Shown here piece by piece: positions 43,401 to 52,134 of a stretch of DNA of 64,000 bases (position 1 is the first letter of the stretch; every line of letters starts with the position of its first letter). Below the pieces are notes generated by a model. It saw only the letters and a list, made by a program, of their open reading frames with translations. It did no database searches and had not been told where the DNA came from. Origin of the DNA: Mesorhizobium ventifaucium (GTDB lineage Bacteria > Pseudomonadota > Alphaproteobacteria > Rhizobiales > Rhizobiaceae); assembly GCF_935822925.1 (NCBI RefSeq), contig NZ_CAKXZS010000004.1, positions 62,001 through 126,000 on the forward strand. The letters are read 5' to 3'. The position numbers and the translations under genes are program-made.

Positions 43401-43980
43401 GCAGCGACAAGAAGGCGAGCCAGCTCTTCTTGTCGCTCTGCGCATTGGAATCCTGCGTGGTGTAGCGTCCGGCGGTGTCGATCAGCACCGCCTGATCGGT
43501 GAACCACCAGTCGCAGGATCGTGTGCCGCCAACGCCGGCCACCGGCTGGGCCTGCCCCGAACCGGCAAGCGGAAAATTCAGACCCGAATTGACCAACGCC
43601 GTTGTCTTGCCGGCGCCGGGCGGGCCGATGACGACGTACCAGGGAACTTCGTAGAGGAAATTGCGCTTGCCGCTCGACCGCTTGAGCGCAGCGATGGCTT
43701 CGTTCATACGAACCTCGAGCACCTGCGAGTCGTCATCCCTGTCGTCATTGCGGGCGACTATCGTCTCGAGCGCCTTTTGCGCCTTACGCTTTTGCCAGAA
43801 ACGCACTCCATAAAACAGCGTCGCGATCGCAACGATCACGCCGATGATCGTGACGCGCAGCCAGACGGGTGCCAGTGGACGAGTGTCGGCAAAGCGGATC
43901 AATGGTCCGGCAAACCAGATGGCTGCCGCGAAACCGGCCAACGCGATCGCGCTGAATATCCGCAACAGCCAACGCGTCAT
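40417..43980 (-). CDS. tssM: TssM (IcmF) inner membrane T6SS protein, copy 1
   Basis: 1187 aa from the ATG at 43980 behind GGAAG. Two membrane segments at the N-terminus (about 6-26 and 43-60), a cytoplasmic domain with Walker A GPPGAGKTTALV near residue 118 and FVDTAGRY-like LIDTAGRY near 152, then a third membrane segment at about 430-456 and a large periplasmic part to the end. TssM, TssL and TssJ form the T6SS membrane complex that spans the envelope. A second, divergent TssM lies at 54774-58310. No TssJ copy accompanies this one. Confidence 0.9.
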   Translation of the reverse strand: MTRWLLRIFSAIALAGFAAAIWFAGPLIRFADTRPLAPVWLRVTIIGVIVAIATLFYGVRFWQKRKAQKALETIVARNDDRDDDSQVLEVRMNEAIAALKRSSGKRNFLYEVPWYVVIGPPGAGKTTALVNSGLNFPLAGSGQAQPVAGVGGTRSCDWWFTDQAVLIDTAGRYTTQDSNAQSDKKSWLAFLSLLKRYRTRQPINGVILAISLADLISLDDRQLDIHVVEIRSRLREIHETLKIQFPVYLLFTKADLVSGFMDYFGGFDEQRRRKVWGATFQTADRSKNMAGEAPAELDALAKRLAEEMADRLQEEADPVARIAIFGFPAQFDALKSRIASFVASLFDPARSQVNVSLRGLYFSSGTQEGTPIDQVLGAIGRSFGSASGAHLSGTGKSFFLHDLLTGVIFAESGWVSYDKSAEKRAAIARYGGLGAIALMAAGALGTLALSFTANRSLIASTTQAASQYRETADPLLKSTTVADVDLENVIGPLDQLRELPAGFDTDDLPTPIQETFGLSQRERLLSASKTAYRQALERMFRSRLLLQAERTIQARMADPSALYEPLKVYMMLGGKAPKVDDELIVSWMRQDWEQNRYPGENNREGRAQLEKHLRAMLALDDAYDPVFELNQPLVEAAQRSLGRMSLADRASALVKSAVYAAALDDFSVSVKGGPEAQLLFERVDGGDLSGLRVPGIYTYSGFNNFYLGQLSRIAQMLVDEQWVLGGGAEQGGIDQELPKLGPELVERYGREFAAAWNSVLDRLKFKAVLEDKPDYIALSAAASPTSPIDQLFTAIADETALTRDAGSSEESGSEAEAGMLQNQPQNAADIARGLARIGIQIASGKSQSRAGTGSASAQNQNPGANIEAQFRSFQALVSGPAGRRPIDALTQNFRDIYQSLQLAADVPSQTERANMNLQLQISTLRANVSRLPKQLARMVTATADELDGNVAETSLTNLNQMLDQTVTRACEEMVEGRYPFASDGSEDIAMADFAKLFAPGGLMDRFFAQNLASLIDMTGQDWNWKQDARFGRDLSKSTLKNFQLAAEIRNAFFPSGGSVPSVSVTFTPFSLHGDADTAVLDVDGQIVQSNQAGNAPSTVTWPNGMASASASLSLIPQMPGRESAIKFDGPWALKRLLDKADITSTGGNTEARFVIGGRDVAYTVQSSSDPNPLFLPALSGFSCPKAF

Positions 43981-44002
43981 AGGCGCTTCCAAATGGCCGT
44001 GC

Positions 44003-45511
44003 TCACAGGGTTTCCTCCTTGGGGATCATCAAGTCGACACGGCGATTCTGCGCGCGGCCTTCCGGCGTCGCATTGTCGGCGATCGGTTCGTCTTCACCCT
44101 TGCCGTCGACGGTGATCCGGGAAGGCTTGCTGAACCGTGGCGCCATCACCGCTTCGACGGCCTCCGCCCGGGCGATGGAAAGGTCGAAGTTGGATTTGAA
44201 CGGGCTCGATTTTCGCGGCTTCACATTGTCTGTGTGGCCGACGATCATGATCGGTCCAGGCTCCGGTTCCAGTGCGGCGGCGATGTCCGCGGCGATTGTT
44301 GCAAACTCCGGTTTTATCTCGGCCCTGCCGGACGAGAACAGCAGGACATTGTTGATCTCCACGACGATGAACCTGCCCTGCGTGCCGAGGGTCAGCCCGC
44401 CGCGCGCGATAGTCTTGGCCAGTGCGGCATGGATGCGATCGATCTGAGATGGGATAGCAGCGACAGGCGGAGCGACTTTCACCGGCGCAGGCGCCGGCAC
44501 CACGCTGGCGCGTTGGATGGCGATCGGCGTCGACGGATCGAGCGCCAGCAACCTGCCGGCAAGGGCGTCGCCCTCGTTGGTGATGAAGACCCGCAATGCG
44601 AAGAATGCCGCCGTCAGCAGCGCAGACGCAGCCGCCGCAATCACCCAGAGCGGCAACCGGGCCGACGACTGTGGGCTAGACACCGCCAGGCTTTGCCAGT
44701 GCGGCGAGATGTCGTCGTCGGCGCGCGCCCTGAAGTAGCGAAGCGTCTCGTAGACGTCGCGTCGAACGCGTTCGAGATTGTTGTCCTCGCGCGCAAGACC
44801 TCGATACTGGCCTTCGAACCCCAGCGACAGGCAGGCATGCATCAGTTCAAGCAAATCGTAGTGTGCCTCCGGCGCCGCCAGTATCTTGTTCAGCGCTTCG
44901 TAGAATCCCGAGCCGGTGGGCACGACGCGAAAGAACTGTGACAGCATGCTGTGCTGCGCCCAGGAGTCTGTCTGGGGCCAAGGCAGGTTACCGATGAGGT
45001 CGTCAGCGGTTTCGCAGAGAGCAAATTTTGCGATCCGTGCGTCTTCTTCGGGAACACCGGCTTTCTCCATCGTCCGGTCGAATTTATCGATCGCCTCGGC
45101 AACATGTTCCGACAGCTGCTCCGCCTGTCTTTCGACAGCCATAAGCCTGAGCTGGCCAAACAGCATCAGCAAAGGAGCGGCCGCGGCGAGGATCGGATTG
45201 GCTGCGGAGTATTTGACGCTGTCCGTGGCATGCAGCAGGATGTCCTGCTGAATGGCTGAATTCGGCGCCGCAAAGGAGCCGGTTGCCGCCGCTGCGCCGG
45301 GGTCTGCACCCTGATAAATCACGGTTCCGGATGTCCAGCCCGGTGCATGGCGACCCACACCCGGATCGAAAACCGTTGAATCCTGCGAGGGACTGGGGCG
45401 CCCGTCGTCGGGAACAGGTCTGTGAGGAGCCGGCGCTGATTTTTCAGCGCGGCGCGGTGCGCGAATAACGGTCTTGCCCGCTGGGCCGAAAGGATCGTCC
45501 TTCGATCTCAT
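44003..45511 (-). CDS. tssL: TssL (DotU) with C-terminal OmpA domain, copy 1
   Basis: 502 aa from the ATG at 45511; the extra codons upstream are less likely. An 80-residue Pro-rich start, the DotU cytoplasmic domain (about 100-275), one membrane segment (about 285-308), then an OmpA/MotB-like peptidoglycan-binding domain (about 385-500) with VGHTDN, SIARAEAV and NRRVDLM. This is the evolved TssL form that anchors the T6SS to the cell wall. It is followed by tssM after 22 bp. The second TssL in this window is shorter at its N-terminus. Confidence 0.88.
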   Translation of the reverse strand: MRSKDDPFGPAGKTVIRAPRRAEKSAPAPHRPVPDDGRPSPSQDSTVFDPGVGRHAPGWTSGTVIYQGADPGAAAATGSFAAPNSAIQQDILLHATDSVKYSAANPILAAAAPLLMLFGQLRLMAVERQAEQLSEHVAEAIDKFDRTMEKAGVPEEDARIAKFALCETADDLIGNLPWPQTDSWAQHSMLSQFFRVVPTGSGFYEALNKILAAPEAHYDLLELMHACLSLGFEGQYRGLAREDNNLERVRRDVYETLRYFRARADDDISPHWQSLAVSSPQSSARLPLWVIAAAASALLTAAFFALRVFITNEGDALAGRLLALDPSTPIAIQRASVVPAPAPVKVAPPVAAIPSQIDRIHAALAKTIARGGLTLGTQGRFIVVEINNVLLFSSGRAEIKPEFATIAADIAAALEPEPGPIMIVGHTDNVKPRKSSPFKSNFDLSIARAEAVEAVMAPRFSKPSRITVDGKGEDEPIADNATPEGRAQNRRVDLMIPKEETL

Positions 45512-45892
45512 CGCCAAACGTCCGTCCACGCGTGTGCGCCGCGTGTGCGCCACATCAGGGCAAAACGGTCCCCGGCCAGGCGCAGGAACTGCAGGCGCTG
45601 CTGGCGAGGGCAGTGTCTGGAGGAAGATCGGCTATATTTTTCTATCCCGCCGTAACATGACATGTGCCGCAGACCCCAGGTCAATCAGCCTTACCCGCTG
45701 GCGAGCTGTCGTAAGTGATCGTAAGCTTAGAAACGGTCGATTGGAACCAGATGCAGCGCTGCGAACGGATTTTTTTCTGGCTTGCAAAGCTCTAATACGT
45801 CCCACTTGTTGCATTATCCGTTCGGCAGCCGAAGGTCATCGCAGCAAGCCGATCCGACTTCCGAGCTATCTGCCCAGTTTAGTCTGCCTTAC
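45512..45892 (-). other. Non-coding gap between fha and tssL, possible promoter region
   Basis: About 380 bp with no supported gene. The sequence includes AT-rich tracts around 45630-45650 and 45765-45780, which are likely places for a promoter of the left T6SS operon, but I see no clear -24/-12 (sigma-54) or EcfG box. A hairpin-like stretch follows the fha stop. The gap makes tssL the possible first gene of a separate transcript. Confidence 0.45.
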
Positions 45893-46951
45893 CTATTTTT
45901 GCTTGTCGGCTTTGGCATAGGCTTCGCTGAAATAGGCCAGGAATATGTCCAGCATTCCGTTTTCGTGTGCTTCCTCCATGGTCCGCCATTTGGCGACGAA
46001 GGCGTCCCAAGCCAGGCCCTTCTTCGATGTGAATGACGTGGGTGGGAGTTTTTTGCTGATCGCCTCAGGCGATAGGTCGTCAAGCAGCCGGGAGAGCGCA
46101 GCTTGCATGGCTGCATAGGTGGCAAATTCGTGCGTTTTGAGATCGCGGAACGCGTCTTCGACACTGTGCCTGGCATCAAGGTAGCCGGATCTGCGCCGCG
46201 CAAACATGATTTCGAGGATGTCGTCGGTTCCCGGGACGAATTTCAGGGGATTGTTATCGGTGGAACTGATCATCGTGCGGTGTGTGCTCTTGGCCAGTAT
46301 TTTCGCAGCCGCACGTGCCTTCAGCAGCTGGGCCAGCTCCTCGACAACCGTTCGAAGCACCGCGCCGATTTCGGCGGCCACTTCATGCGGATCACGCGAT
46401 TGAAGCAATTCCGGCGAGATGCCGGCTGCGATCGCGATTTCCCGCAGCACCTCGTCTCTCGTCGAAGCGAGAAGCGCGGGCGGCGAAGACGTCGACGCCG
46501 GTGCTCTCTGCCCGGGCCGTTGCTCCACCGGCTCGGAGAAAGGCTGACCTGCGAAATCCAGCGGCCGGCCGGTTGCGACAGGCATTTGTCGCTGCGTCGA
46601 ACCGTGGCTGCTTCGAGGCTGCCCTGTCGGGGCGCGCTCGTCATCAATCGAAACCAGGACGACATAGCGGCCGATCAGCAACCGGTCGCCTTGACCGAGC
46701 CGGTGAGGGCCGGCCATGCGCTGGGTCGATCCGTTGATGAATGTGCCGTTGCGCGAGATATCGTGCAGCCAGAACGCGCCTGCCTGGTAACGCACTTCGC
46801 AGTGTCTGGCGGAGATGAACTTGTCGGGGTCGGGCAAGGTCCAGTCACAGGCCTCGCGGCCGATTTCAAAGCTGCGATCACGAGCGGAGTAGCCGGTCGA
46901 CATACCGGCGGGCAGGGAGACGACATTGTTGATCTGCAGCCTGATGTACAT
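45893..46951 (-). CDS. tagH: FHA-domain T6SS regulator (TagH/Fha), copy 1
   Basis: 352 aa. The FHA domain fills residues about 20-105 (IGREACDW, SARHCEVRY with the phosphothreonine-binding Ser/Arg, NGTFING). After a Pro/Ser linker comes a domain (about 160-352) with NNPLKFVPGTDD and a DAFRDLKTHEFATYAAMQAAL stretch, both found in T6SS FHA proteins (TagH). This is the phospho-switch target in the PpkA/PppA pathway. Divergent from vgrG across 200 bp. Confidence 0.88.
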   Translation of the reverse strand: MYIRLQINNVVSLPAGMSTGYSARDRSFEIGREACDWTLPDPDKFISARHCEVRYQAGAFWLHDISRNGTFINGSTQRMAGPHRLGQGDRLLIGRYVVLVSIDDERAPTGQPRSSHGSTQRQMPVATGRPLDFAGQPFSEPVEQRPGQRAPASTSSPPALLASTRDEVLREIAIAAGISPELLQSRDPHEVAAEIGAVLRTVVEELAQLLKARAAAKILAKSTHRTMISSTDNNPLKFVPGTDDILEIMFARRRSGYLDARHSVEDAFRDLKTHEFATYAAMQAALSRLLDDLSPEAISKKLPPTSFTSKKGLAWDAFVAKWRTMEEAHENGMLDIFLAYFSEAYAKADKQK

Positions 46952-47151
46952 TCAAATCGCCGTCGATCCTGTTGGGAAAACTCACCCAGGACGCCCCATT
47001 ATACCAGCAATTTCTGAGCGCGGCGGCACAGAAGCGTTCAAGTCGATGATTCCACAGGCGACCAGGCTGCAGCTACCAAGGGTCCCCTTTGGTCGGTGCA
47101 AGACATGTGCTAGGCTCAGGCAGAAACGAGCGGCGGGAGGGGGCACGACCC

Positions 47152-49479
47152 ATGCCGAACGAACGTGCCACGGTTGTGCAGACGCCGGTTGGCGCTGACC
47201 TGTTGACCTTCACGCATCTTGTCGGGCGCGATGAGATCAGTCGTTGTTTGGCCTATACGGTCGGGTTCGTAAGCGGCAGCCCCGAGATCGATCCGCTGAA
47301 GATGCTGGGCGGTGCGGTTTCGATCGAAGGTGAATCCGATCCCAAACGCTGGTTTAGCGGCCTCGTCTCCGAGTTTCGGCTGACCCGGATCGAGGACCGT
47401 CTGGCTTATTACGAAGCCGTCATCAGGCCATGGCTTTGGTTTCTCGGCAATACCACCGACTGCCGTATTTTCCAGAACATGAGCGTCATCGAAATCGTCG
47501 AGGAGGTTTTCTCGAAATACAGCACGGCAAAATTCGAGAAGCGCCTGCAAGGGTCTTATCCGCCGCGTGAGTATTGCGTCCAGTATGACGAGAGCGATCT
47601 CGATTTCGTGCAGCGGCTGCTCGAGCACGAAGGCATCCTGTATTTCTTCGAGCATGACGAGGGCAAGCACACGCTTGTGCTCGCCGACGCCATGAACAAG
47701 CTCAAGCCGGCGCCGGGCTATGAGAAGGTGCCCTATCACTTTGAAGGGCAGGGCTCCCGGCGCGATGTCGAATACATCACGGAATGGATCCCCGGCAGCT
47801 CGGTGCGGCCGGGCGCCTATGTCCATACCGACTATGATTTCAAGAAACCGGGCGCCGACCTGATGGCCAAATCCGCCCAGCCGTTCAGTCACAAGCTGGC
47901 GGCGGGCGAGAATTACCGCCAGCCCGGCGCGCATCTCGACGTCGGCCGCGGCGACAGCCTGGCCGCGATACGGCGCGAGGAGATCCAGGCCGTGCACCAG
48001 CGCATCGCTGCAGTCGGCACCGTGCGCGGCCTGTATTCCGGCTGCACGTTCAAGCTGGACGGCTTCCCAAGAGAAGACCAGAACCAGGAGTATCTGGTGG
48101 TCAGCGCCGAATACAGGCTGTTCGATCCGGGCTACAGAGCCCTTGCCGACGTCGAAAGCGAGAACTTCAAGGTGATCCTCGGCGTGGCGCCGACCGCCTT
48201 GGCCTATCGCCCGCCGCGGGTCACGACCCGGCCGATCATGCGCGGCCCGCAGACGGCGACGGTGGTCGGCCCGTCCGGCGAGGAAATATTCACCGACAAA
48301 TATGCACGGGTGAAGGTGCAGTTCCACTGGGATCGTCTCGGCAAGAAGGACCAGAACAGTTCTTGTTTCGTGCGGGTGTCGCAGACCTGGGCTGGCAGCG
48401 GCTGGGGGTTCATCCAGATCCCGCGCATCGGTCAGGAGGTGATCGTCGACTTCATCGAAGGCGACCCGGATCTGCCGATCATCACCGGCCGCGTCTACAA
48501 CGCCTCCCAGATGCCGCCCTACGGACTGCCGGGCAGCGCCACGCAATCCGGCTGGAAGTCCGACTCCTCGAAAGGCGGCGGCGGATACAACGAGCTGATG
48601 TTCGAGGACAAGGCCGGCTCCGAACTGGTCAATTTCCAGGCGCAGAAGGACCACAACCTTCTGATCAAGAACGACCGCACCAAGCTGGTGCAGCACGACC
48701 AGTCCGACCGCATCGACCACGACGCCAAGCACTCCGTCGGCCACAACCTCGACGAGGACGTCGGCAACAACAAGACGGTAAAGGTCGGCGTCGACCAGAC
48801 CACGGACATCGGCAACAACGACACCGAGACGGTGGGGGTCAATCGCTCGCTGACGGTGGGCTCGAACGAAACGATCAGTATTGGGTCGAACTCGACGGAG
48901 ACGATCGGGATTGCGCACACACAAACGGTCGGGGCTGTTCAGACGGTGACTGTCGGCGCGGCTCGTGTCGATTCGGTCGGAACATCCGAGACCCGAACCG
49001 TGGGTGGCCCACAAGCGAACACGATCGGCGCGACGCGGTCGGTCACTGTAGGCGCGGCGCAGAGCCACAGCATCGGGGCGGCGGACAGTTGGAACATCGC
49101 GGCGGCGCAGAGCGTGCAGATAGGGGCCGGCCAGACGATCAAGATCGCAAAAGATCAAGGCACCGATATCGGGGCTGGACGATCGGCCAAGATCGCTAAG
49201 GATGACGTAACCGAGGTCGGCGGTTCCAGAGCGCTCAAGATAGCCAAGGGCAGCGCCGTCGAGGTAGGCGAGGACGGGCTCATCAAGATCGGCAAGGATT
49301 TGCTGATCGAAGCTGGCGATTCGATCGTGATAAAGTGCGGCTCGGCGGCAATCGCAATGAAAAAGGACGGCACGATTTCGATCGAGGGCAAGGACATATC
49401 CGTCAAAGCTTCGGGAAAGATCAACGTGAAGGCGTCGAGCGACATCACGATGAAAGGCTCGGAAATAAAACAGAATTGA
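47152..49479 (+). CDS. vgrG: VgrG spike protein
   Basis: 775 aa from the ATG at 47152 behind GGGAGGGGG. The gp27/gp5-like N-terminal and middle regions are complete: LVGRDEISRCLAY, the YCVQYDESDLDFVQRLLEHEGI block near 145-165, and RVKVQFHWDRLGK near 390. The last 250 residues are a needle of repeats with GxxxTxxVG spacing, ending in SIEGKDISVKASGK. There is no added effector domain, and PAAR is not fused. A 141-aa coupled gene and a TIGR02270-like fragment follow, which may help cargo loading. Confidence 0.92.
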   Translation: MPNERATVVQTPVGADLLTFTHLVGRDEISRCLAYTVGFVSGSPEIDPLKMLGGAVSIEGESDPKRWFSGLVSEFRLTRIEDRLAYYEAVIRPWLWFLGNTTDCRIFQNMSVIEIVEEVFSKYSTAKFEKRLQGSYPPREYCVQYDESDLDFVQRLLEHEGILYFFEHDEGKHTLVLADAMNKLKPAPGYEKVPYHFEGQGSRRDVEYITEWIPGSSVRPGAYVHTDYDFKKPGADLMAKSAQPFSHKLAAGENYRQPGAHLDVGRGDSLAAIRREEIQAVHQRIAAVGTVRGLYSGCTFKLDGFPREDQNQEYLVVSAEYRLFDPGYRALADVESENFKVILGVAPTALAYRPPRVTTRPIMRGPQTATVVGPSGEEIFTDKYARVKVQFHWDRLGKKDQNSSCFVRVSQTWAGSGWGFIQIPRIGQEVIVDFIEGDPDLPIITGRVYNASQMPPYGLPGSATQSGWKSDSSKGGGGYNELMFEDKAGSELVNFQAQKDHNLLIKNDRTKLVQHDQSDRIDHDAKHSVGHNLDEDVGNNKTVKVGVDQTTDIGNNDTETVGVNRSLTVGSNETISIGSNSTETIGIAHTQTVGAVQTVTVGAARVDSVGTSETRTVGGPQANTIGATRSVTVGAAQSHSIGAADSWNIAAAQSVQIGAGQTIKIAKDQGTDIGAGRSAKIAKDDVTEVGGSRALKIAKGSAVEVGEDGLIKIGKDLLIEAGDSIVIKCGSAAIAMKKDGTISIEGKDISVKASGKINVKASSDITMKGSEIKQN

Positions 49480-49493
49480 GGGGAGGGCTTGCC

Positions 49494-49919
49494 ATGGCAA
49501 AGATTTTAAAGCGCATCGAAGGGGTGGTGATCGGCGTGTTCCTCGGCTTTGGCGAGGACGCGCCGCTGGTGGTTTTTCTCGGCAATCCAAAGGAGACAGC
49601 CATCCCTGCCCTCAGCCTCGTGGAACTTAGCTCGGAAATGATCGGCGCTGAAGTGGCGCTGTTGTTTCAGAAAGGCGATCCGGGACGGCCGCTGATCGTG
49701 GGCCGCATCGTGGAGCCGTCGCGCAAATCTACCGCGCCGCAGGTGGTACGCGACGGCCAAAACGTGCGGATCACCGGAGAGGAGCGGATCGAACTGCGCT
49801 GCGGCAAGGCGACCATCATCATGGAGAAGGACGGCCACATCACCATCCGTGGCACCTATCTGACCAGCCATGCCAGCGCTGCGAACCGCATCCGTGGCGG
49901 ATCGGTCAATCTGAACTGA
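49494..49919 (+). CDS. DUF6484-like T6SS accessory protein
   Basis: 141 aa, ATG at 49494, 14 bp after vgrG and behind GGGAGGG. The N-terminal half is beta-rich (IEGVVIGVFLGFGEDAP, VVFLGNPKETAIPALSL) and recalls the N-terminal DUF6484 domain found in T6SS-linked proteins; the name is from memory. The end has RIRGGSVNLN. No signal peptide. Overlaps the next gene by one base (TGATG). Confidence 0.65.
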   Translation: MAKILKRIEGVVIGVFLGFGEDAPLVVFLGNPKETAIPALSLVELSSEMIGAEVALLFQKGDPGRPLIVGRIVEPSRKSTAPQVVRDGQNVRITGEERIELRCGKATIIMEKDGHITIRGTYLTSHASAANRIRGGSVNLN

Positions 49920-50263
49920 TGCCAGCGCCCGTTCTCCGCGAAATCGTCCGCCAGCACGCCGAGATGGCAGCATTCCTGTGGACGGTCTACGACTATCACC
50001 TGCTCCACCCCGATGAGAATCCGGACATGGACGAGGAACGCTTGGCCCGTCTAGTCGAGCGGCTGGAAGCGCATCTCGATGGATTGCGGGTGGCGGGAGA
50101 GGTGGGTCGCGAAATCGCGCACGAACGCTATGCAGAGTATCGGGAGGCGGGGGAATTGTTCGTCGTCCGGATGCTGCAGCCAGGCGCCGCCACCCGGGGG
50201 ATCCGCGACTTCGACCTGCAGAAGGTCCGAGCATATCTGAACGGCCAAGCGCGGTCAGCTTAG
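49919..50263 (+). CDS. N-terminal part of a TIGR02270-like protein (short form)
   Basis: 114 aa, ATG at 49919. The first 90 residues match the start of the T6SS-associated TIGR02270/HEAT-repeat protein: IVRQHAEMAAFLW, ARLVERLEAHLDGLRVAG, then an EAGELFVVRMLQ-type stretch. The usual protein is about 400 residues long with HEAT repeats; here it stops at 114. It is either a natural short form or a remnant. Converges with the minus-strand gene at 50255 with a 9-bp overlap of stops. Confidence 0.6.
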   Translation: MPAPVLREIVRQHAEMAAFLWTVYDYHLLHPDENPDMDEERLARLVERLEAHLDGLRVAGEVGREIAHERYAEYREAGELFVVRMLQPGAATRGIRDFDLQKVRAYLNGQARSA

Positions 50264-51139
50264 GCCGTATCGCTGCAACATGTCCTGGAACTCGGCCTGC
50301 AGCATCCGCTCCTGCTCTGTGCCATCATGCAGCGTCCAGAGGGAGCTGTCCGCCAACACTGCAAGCCGGTCGCCCCAAGGTGTGACATGGAAAGCGCGCC
50401 GTGCCGAGACTTCCTCGACCTCGGGATCGAGGAAGCGGTAGAGGCCCTGATAGCCGAAGCCGACAAGGAGCGTATCGCGGTGGATCACGGCATCCCAGGC
50501 GGGGGCGACAGGGAGGTCGATCGATTCCACTTCGCCGTCGGCAACGCGGAACATCACGGGGCTCTCGGAAAAAACGAGCATCGACTTTTCTTGGGCGCAC
50601 AGTCGTCGGAGGCGAGTGTTTGTCTGCAGATGGAGGTTGGTGACGCCACCATCGGCGAAGCGTCCGAATAGCCCGGCATCGCCGCAGACGAAGATCTCGC
50701 CGTCGTGCTCCTTGAGGTCAAAGATCCTGCGTTTCTCCCCGGTGACAAGCCTTCGCCAGCCCGTAGTGAATTCCATCACGAGGCCATGCCAGCCGAAGGC
50801 GAGCAGGCGACTGCTGGAGAGCGAGCGAAAGCCGGAGACGTAGGGAAGATCTTCCGCCACGATCGAATAGGACTGATCGGCGATCTCGAGGATGCGGCCC
50901 CCGGCGGTGCTACAGAACAGCTTTCCCCGCGCTTCGTCGAAATGCATGGCGAGCAGCCATGTGTCGGCCGTGAACAAAGGCGTGATGGTCAAGAGTTCGG
51001 GCGAGACCGACGCAATCTGCGACACATAGCTCTCCTGATCGCCGCAGACCAGGAGCACCAGGAGGCGGCCGTCAGACAGTGCTTGCACCGCATTGCAATT
51101 GCAGGAAAAGCCGCCGATCGTCAACTCGCCTTCGATCAT
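50255..51139 (-). CDS. Beta-propeller-like protein, candidate immunity protein
   Basis: 294 aa from the ATG at 51139, overlapping the stop of the PAAR-like effector gene by 4 bp. The sequence is beta-strand rich with repeated elements such as GRLLVLLVCGD, GKLFCSTAGGRILEIAD, GEIFVCGDAGLFGRFAD and DTLLVGFGYQGLYRF, the signature of a WD/beta-propeller-like fold with six or so blades. No signal peptide. Being last in the cargo operon and directly after a toxin gene, it fits the usual place of an immunity protein, although the fold is unusual for that role. Confidence 0.6.
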   Translation of the reverse strand: MIEGELTIGGFSCNCNAVQALSDGRLLVLLVCGDQESYVSQIASVSPELLTITPLFTADTWLLAMHFDEARGKLFCSTAGGRILEIADQSYSIVAEDLPYVSGFRSLSSSRLLAFGWHGLVMEFTTGWRRLVTGEKRRIFDLKEHDGEIFVCGDAGLFGRFADGGVTNLHLQTNTRLRRLCAQEKSMLVFSESPVMFRVADGEVESIDLPVAPAWDAVIHRDTLLVGFGYQGLYRFLDPEVEEVSARRAFHVTPWGDRLAVLADSSLWTLHDGTEQERMLQAEFQDMLQRYGLS

Positions 51140-52134
51140 AGCAGTGCCCGCGTTCCGGGCCGCCGCACGGGCTGGCCTTCCAGAGCCGCCCGTTGCGAGG
51201 GCGTGGGCGTGTCGCCCGCTTGCTGTGTGAGGCCGGCGGCGTAGGCGAAATACACGTCGCAATAGAACTGCAGGCATTCGAGCACTTCGCTGTTGTCTTC
51301 CTGGCCGACCAACTCCTGGTTGCTGGTCTCGGTGGCGTCCAGTGCGCTTTGGCGGGCAAAGCGGTAGGTCGGCTGGCGATCACGGACGAAGGCCTTGTCC
51401 GGGTTCTCGAATGCCTGGGTCTTGACCCCGTGCTCCGCGACATCGAGTCCATGCGAGCCGTAGCTGGACTGTTCGCTCGTGGATGGTCCGCTTAGGCAGA
51501 TGCAGGGCGCGTCGTACATGTTGTAGTTTGGGAAGTTCGGCCGGTTCCTTCCGTAGTCTCTGCCCTTGCGGAAGAATGAGTTCGGAACGATGTGATCGGA
51601 CTGCTTCCCTGTACCCTTGCAATGTTCGCTCGCCTCGTCGTAGCGGTGAACCTCGATGCCGAAGCCGTCAAGCAACTCGCGACAATAGTTCCCTTGCGCC
51701 GACAGGTTTGCGATGTGGACCCAAAGAGGTGTATTGCCAGCCGGCGATGCGTGATTATTGGTTGCCATATCGGTCATGCGAATGACCGGCTCGCCGTCGA
51801 ACTTCACGTTGTTGGACCACGAGTGGAAATACTCCTTTCCTGTGTTCTTCGAAGTGACGACTCCTTTCTTCGCGGCGCAGCCGGCCTCGGTGCCCGACGT
51901 CCTAGAAAGATCAGATTTGTTTTTGATATTGACGGTTTTCCCGCCGATCTTGACCGTACCCGTCCCTTGCTCCGTGTCGCTGGCAAGCCCAAAACTCGGA
52001 TAAGGAACAGGCACGCCCGGTGGCGTCGCTGGATTCTCGGGCGGCGTGAAGCAGACGTCGGGAAAAGCGGCAATTGTCTTGGCATTTACAGCCTTGCCGG
52101 ATATCTCCAAACCGTTGGCAAAGACGTTGGACAT
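51136..52134 (-). CDS. PAAR-like (DUF4150) protein with HNH-type nuclease tail, T6SS effector
   Basis: 332 aa from the ATG at 52134, which overlaps the ketoacyl-synthase-like gene stop by one base. Residues about 1-135 resemble the DUF4150 PAAR-like tip domain (FPDVCFTPPENPATPPGVPVPYPS near 24). The C-terminal part has SDHIVPNSFF near residue 186, a His-containing HNH/endonuclease VII-like motif, followed by a YNMYDAPCICLSG turn and GSHGLDVAEHG. That makes it a likely DNA-degrading toxin carried on the VgrG tip. Domain boundaries and catalytic residues are inferred by eye. Confidence 0.72.
   Translation of the reverse strand: MSNVFANGLEISGKAVNAKTIAAFPDVCFTPPENPATPPGVPVPYPSFGLASDTEQGTGTVKIGGKTVNIKNKSDLSRTSGTEAGCAAKKGVVTSKNTGKEYFHSWSNNVKFDGEPVIRMTDMATNNHASPAGNTPLWVHIANLSAQGNYCRELLDGFGIEVHRYDEASEHCKGTGKQSDHIVPNSFFRKGRDYGRNRPNFPNYNMYDAPCICLSGPSTSEQSSYGSHGLDVAEHGVKTQAFENPDKAFVRDRQPTYRFARQSALDATETSNQELVGQEDNSEVLECLQFYCDVYFAYAAGLTQQAGDTPTPSQRAALEGQPVRRPGTRALL

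Noticed and set aside
44890..45550. CRISPR-like or insertion-sequence structure in the T6SS region
   Set aside because: No regularly spaced repeats or terminal inverted repeats were found in this stretch or elsewhere in the window.
47116..49590. 824-codon open frame on the minus strand opposite vgrG
   Set aside because: It mirrors the high third-codon GC of vgrG and is Arg/His/Asp-rich without motifs or a ribosome binding site.
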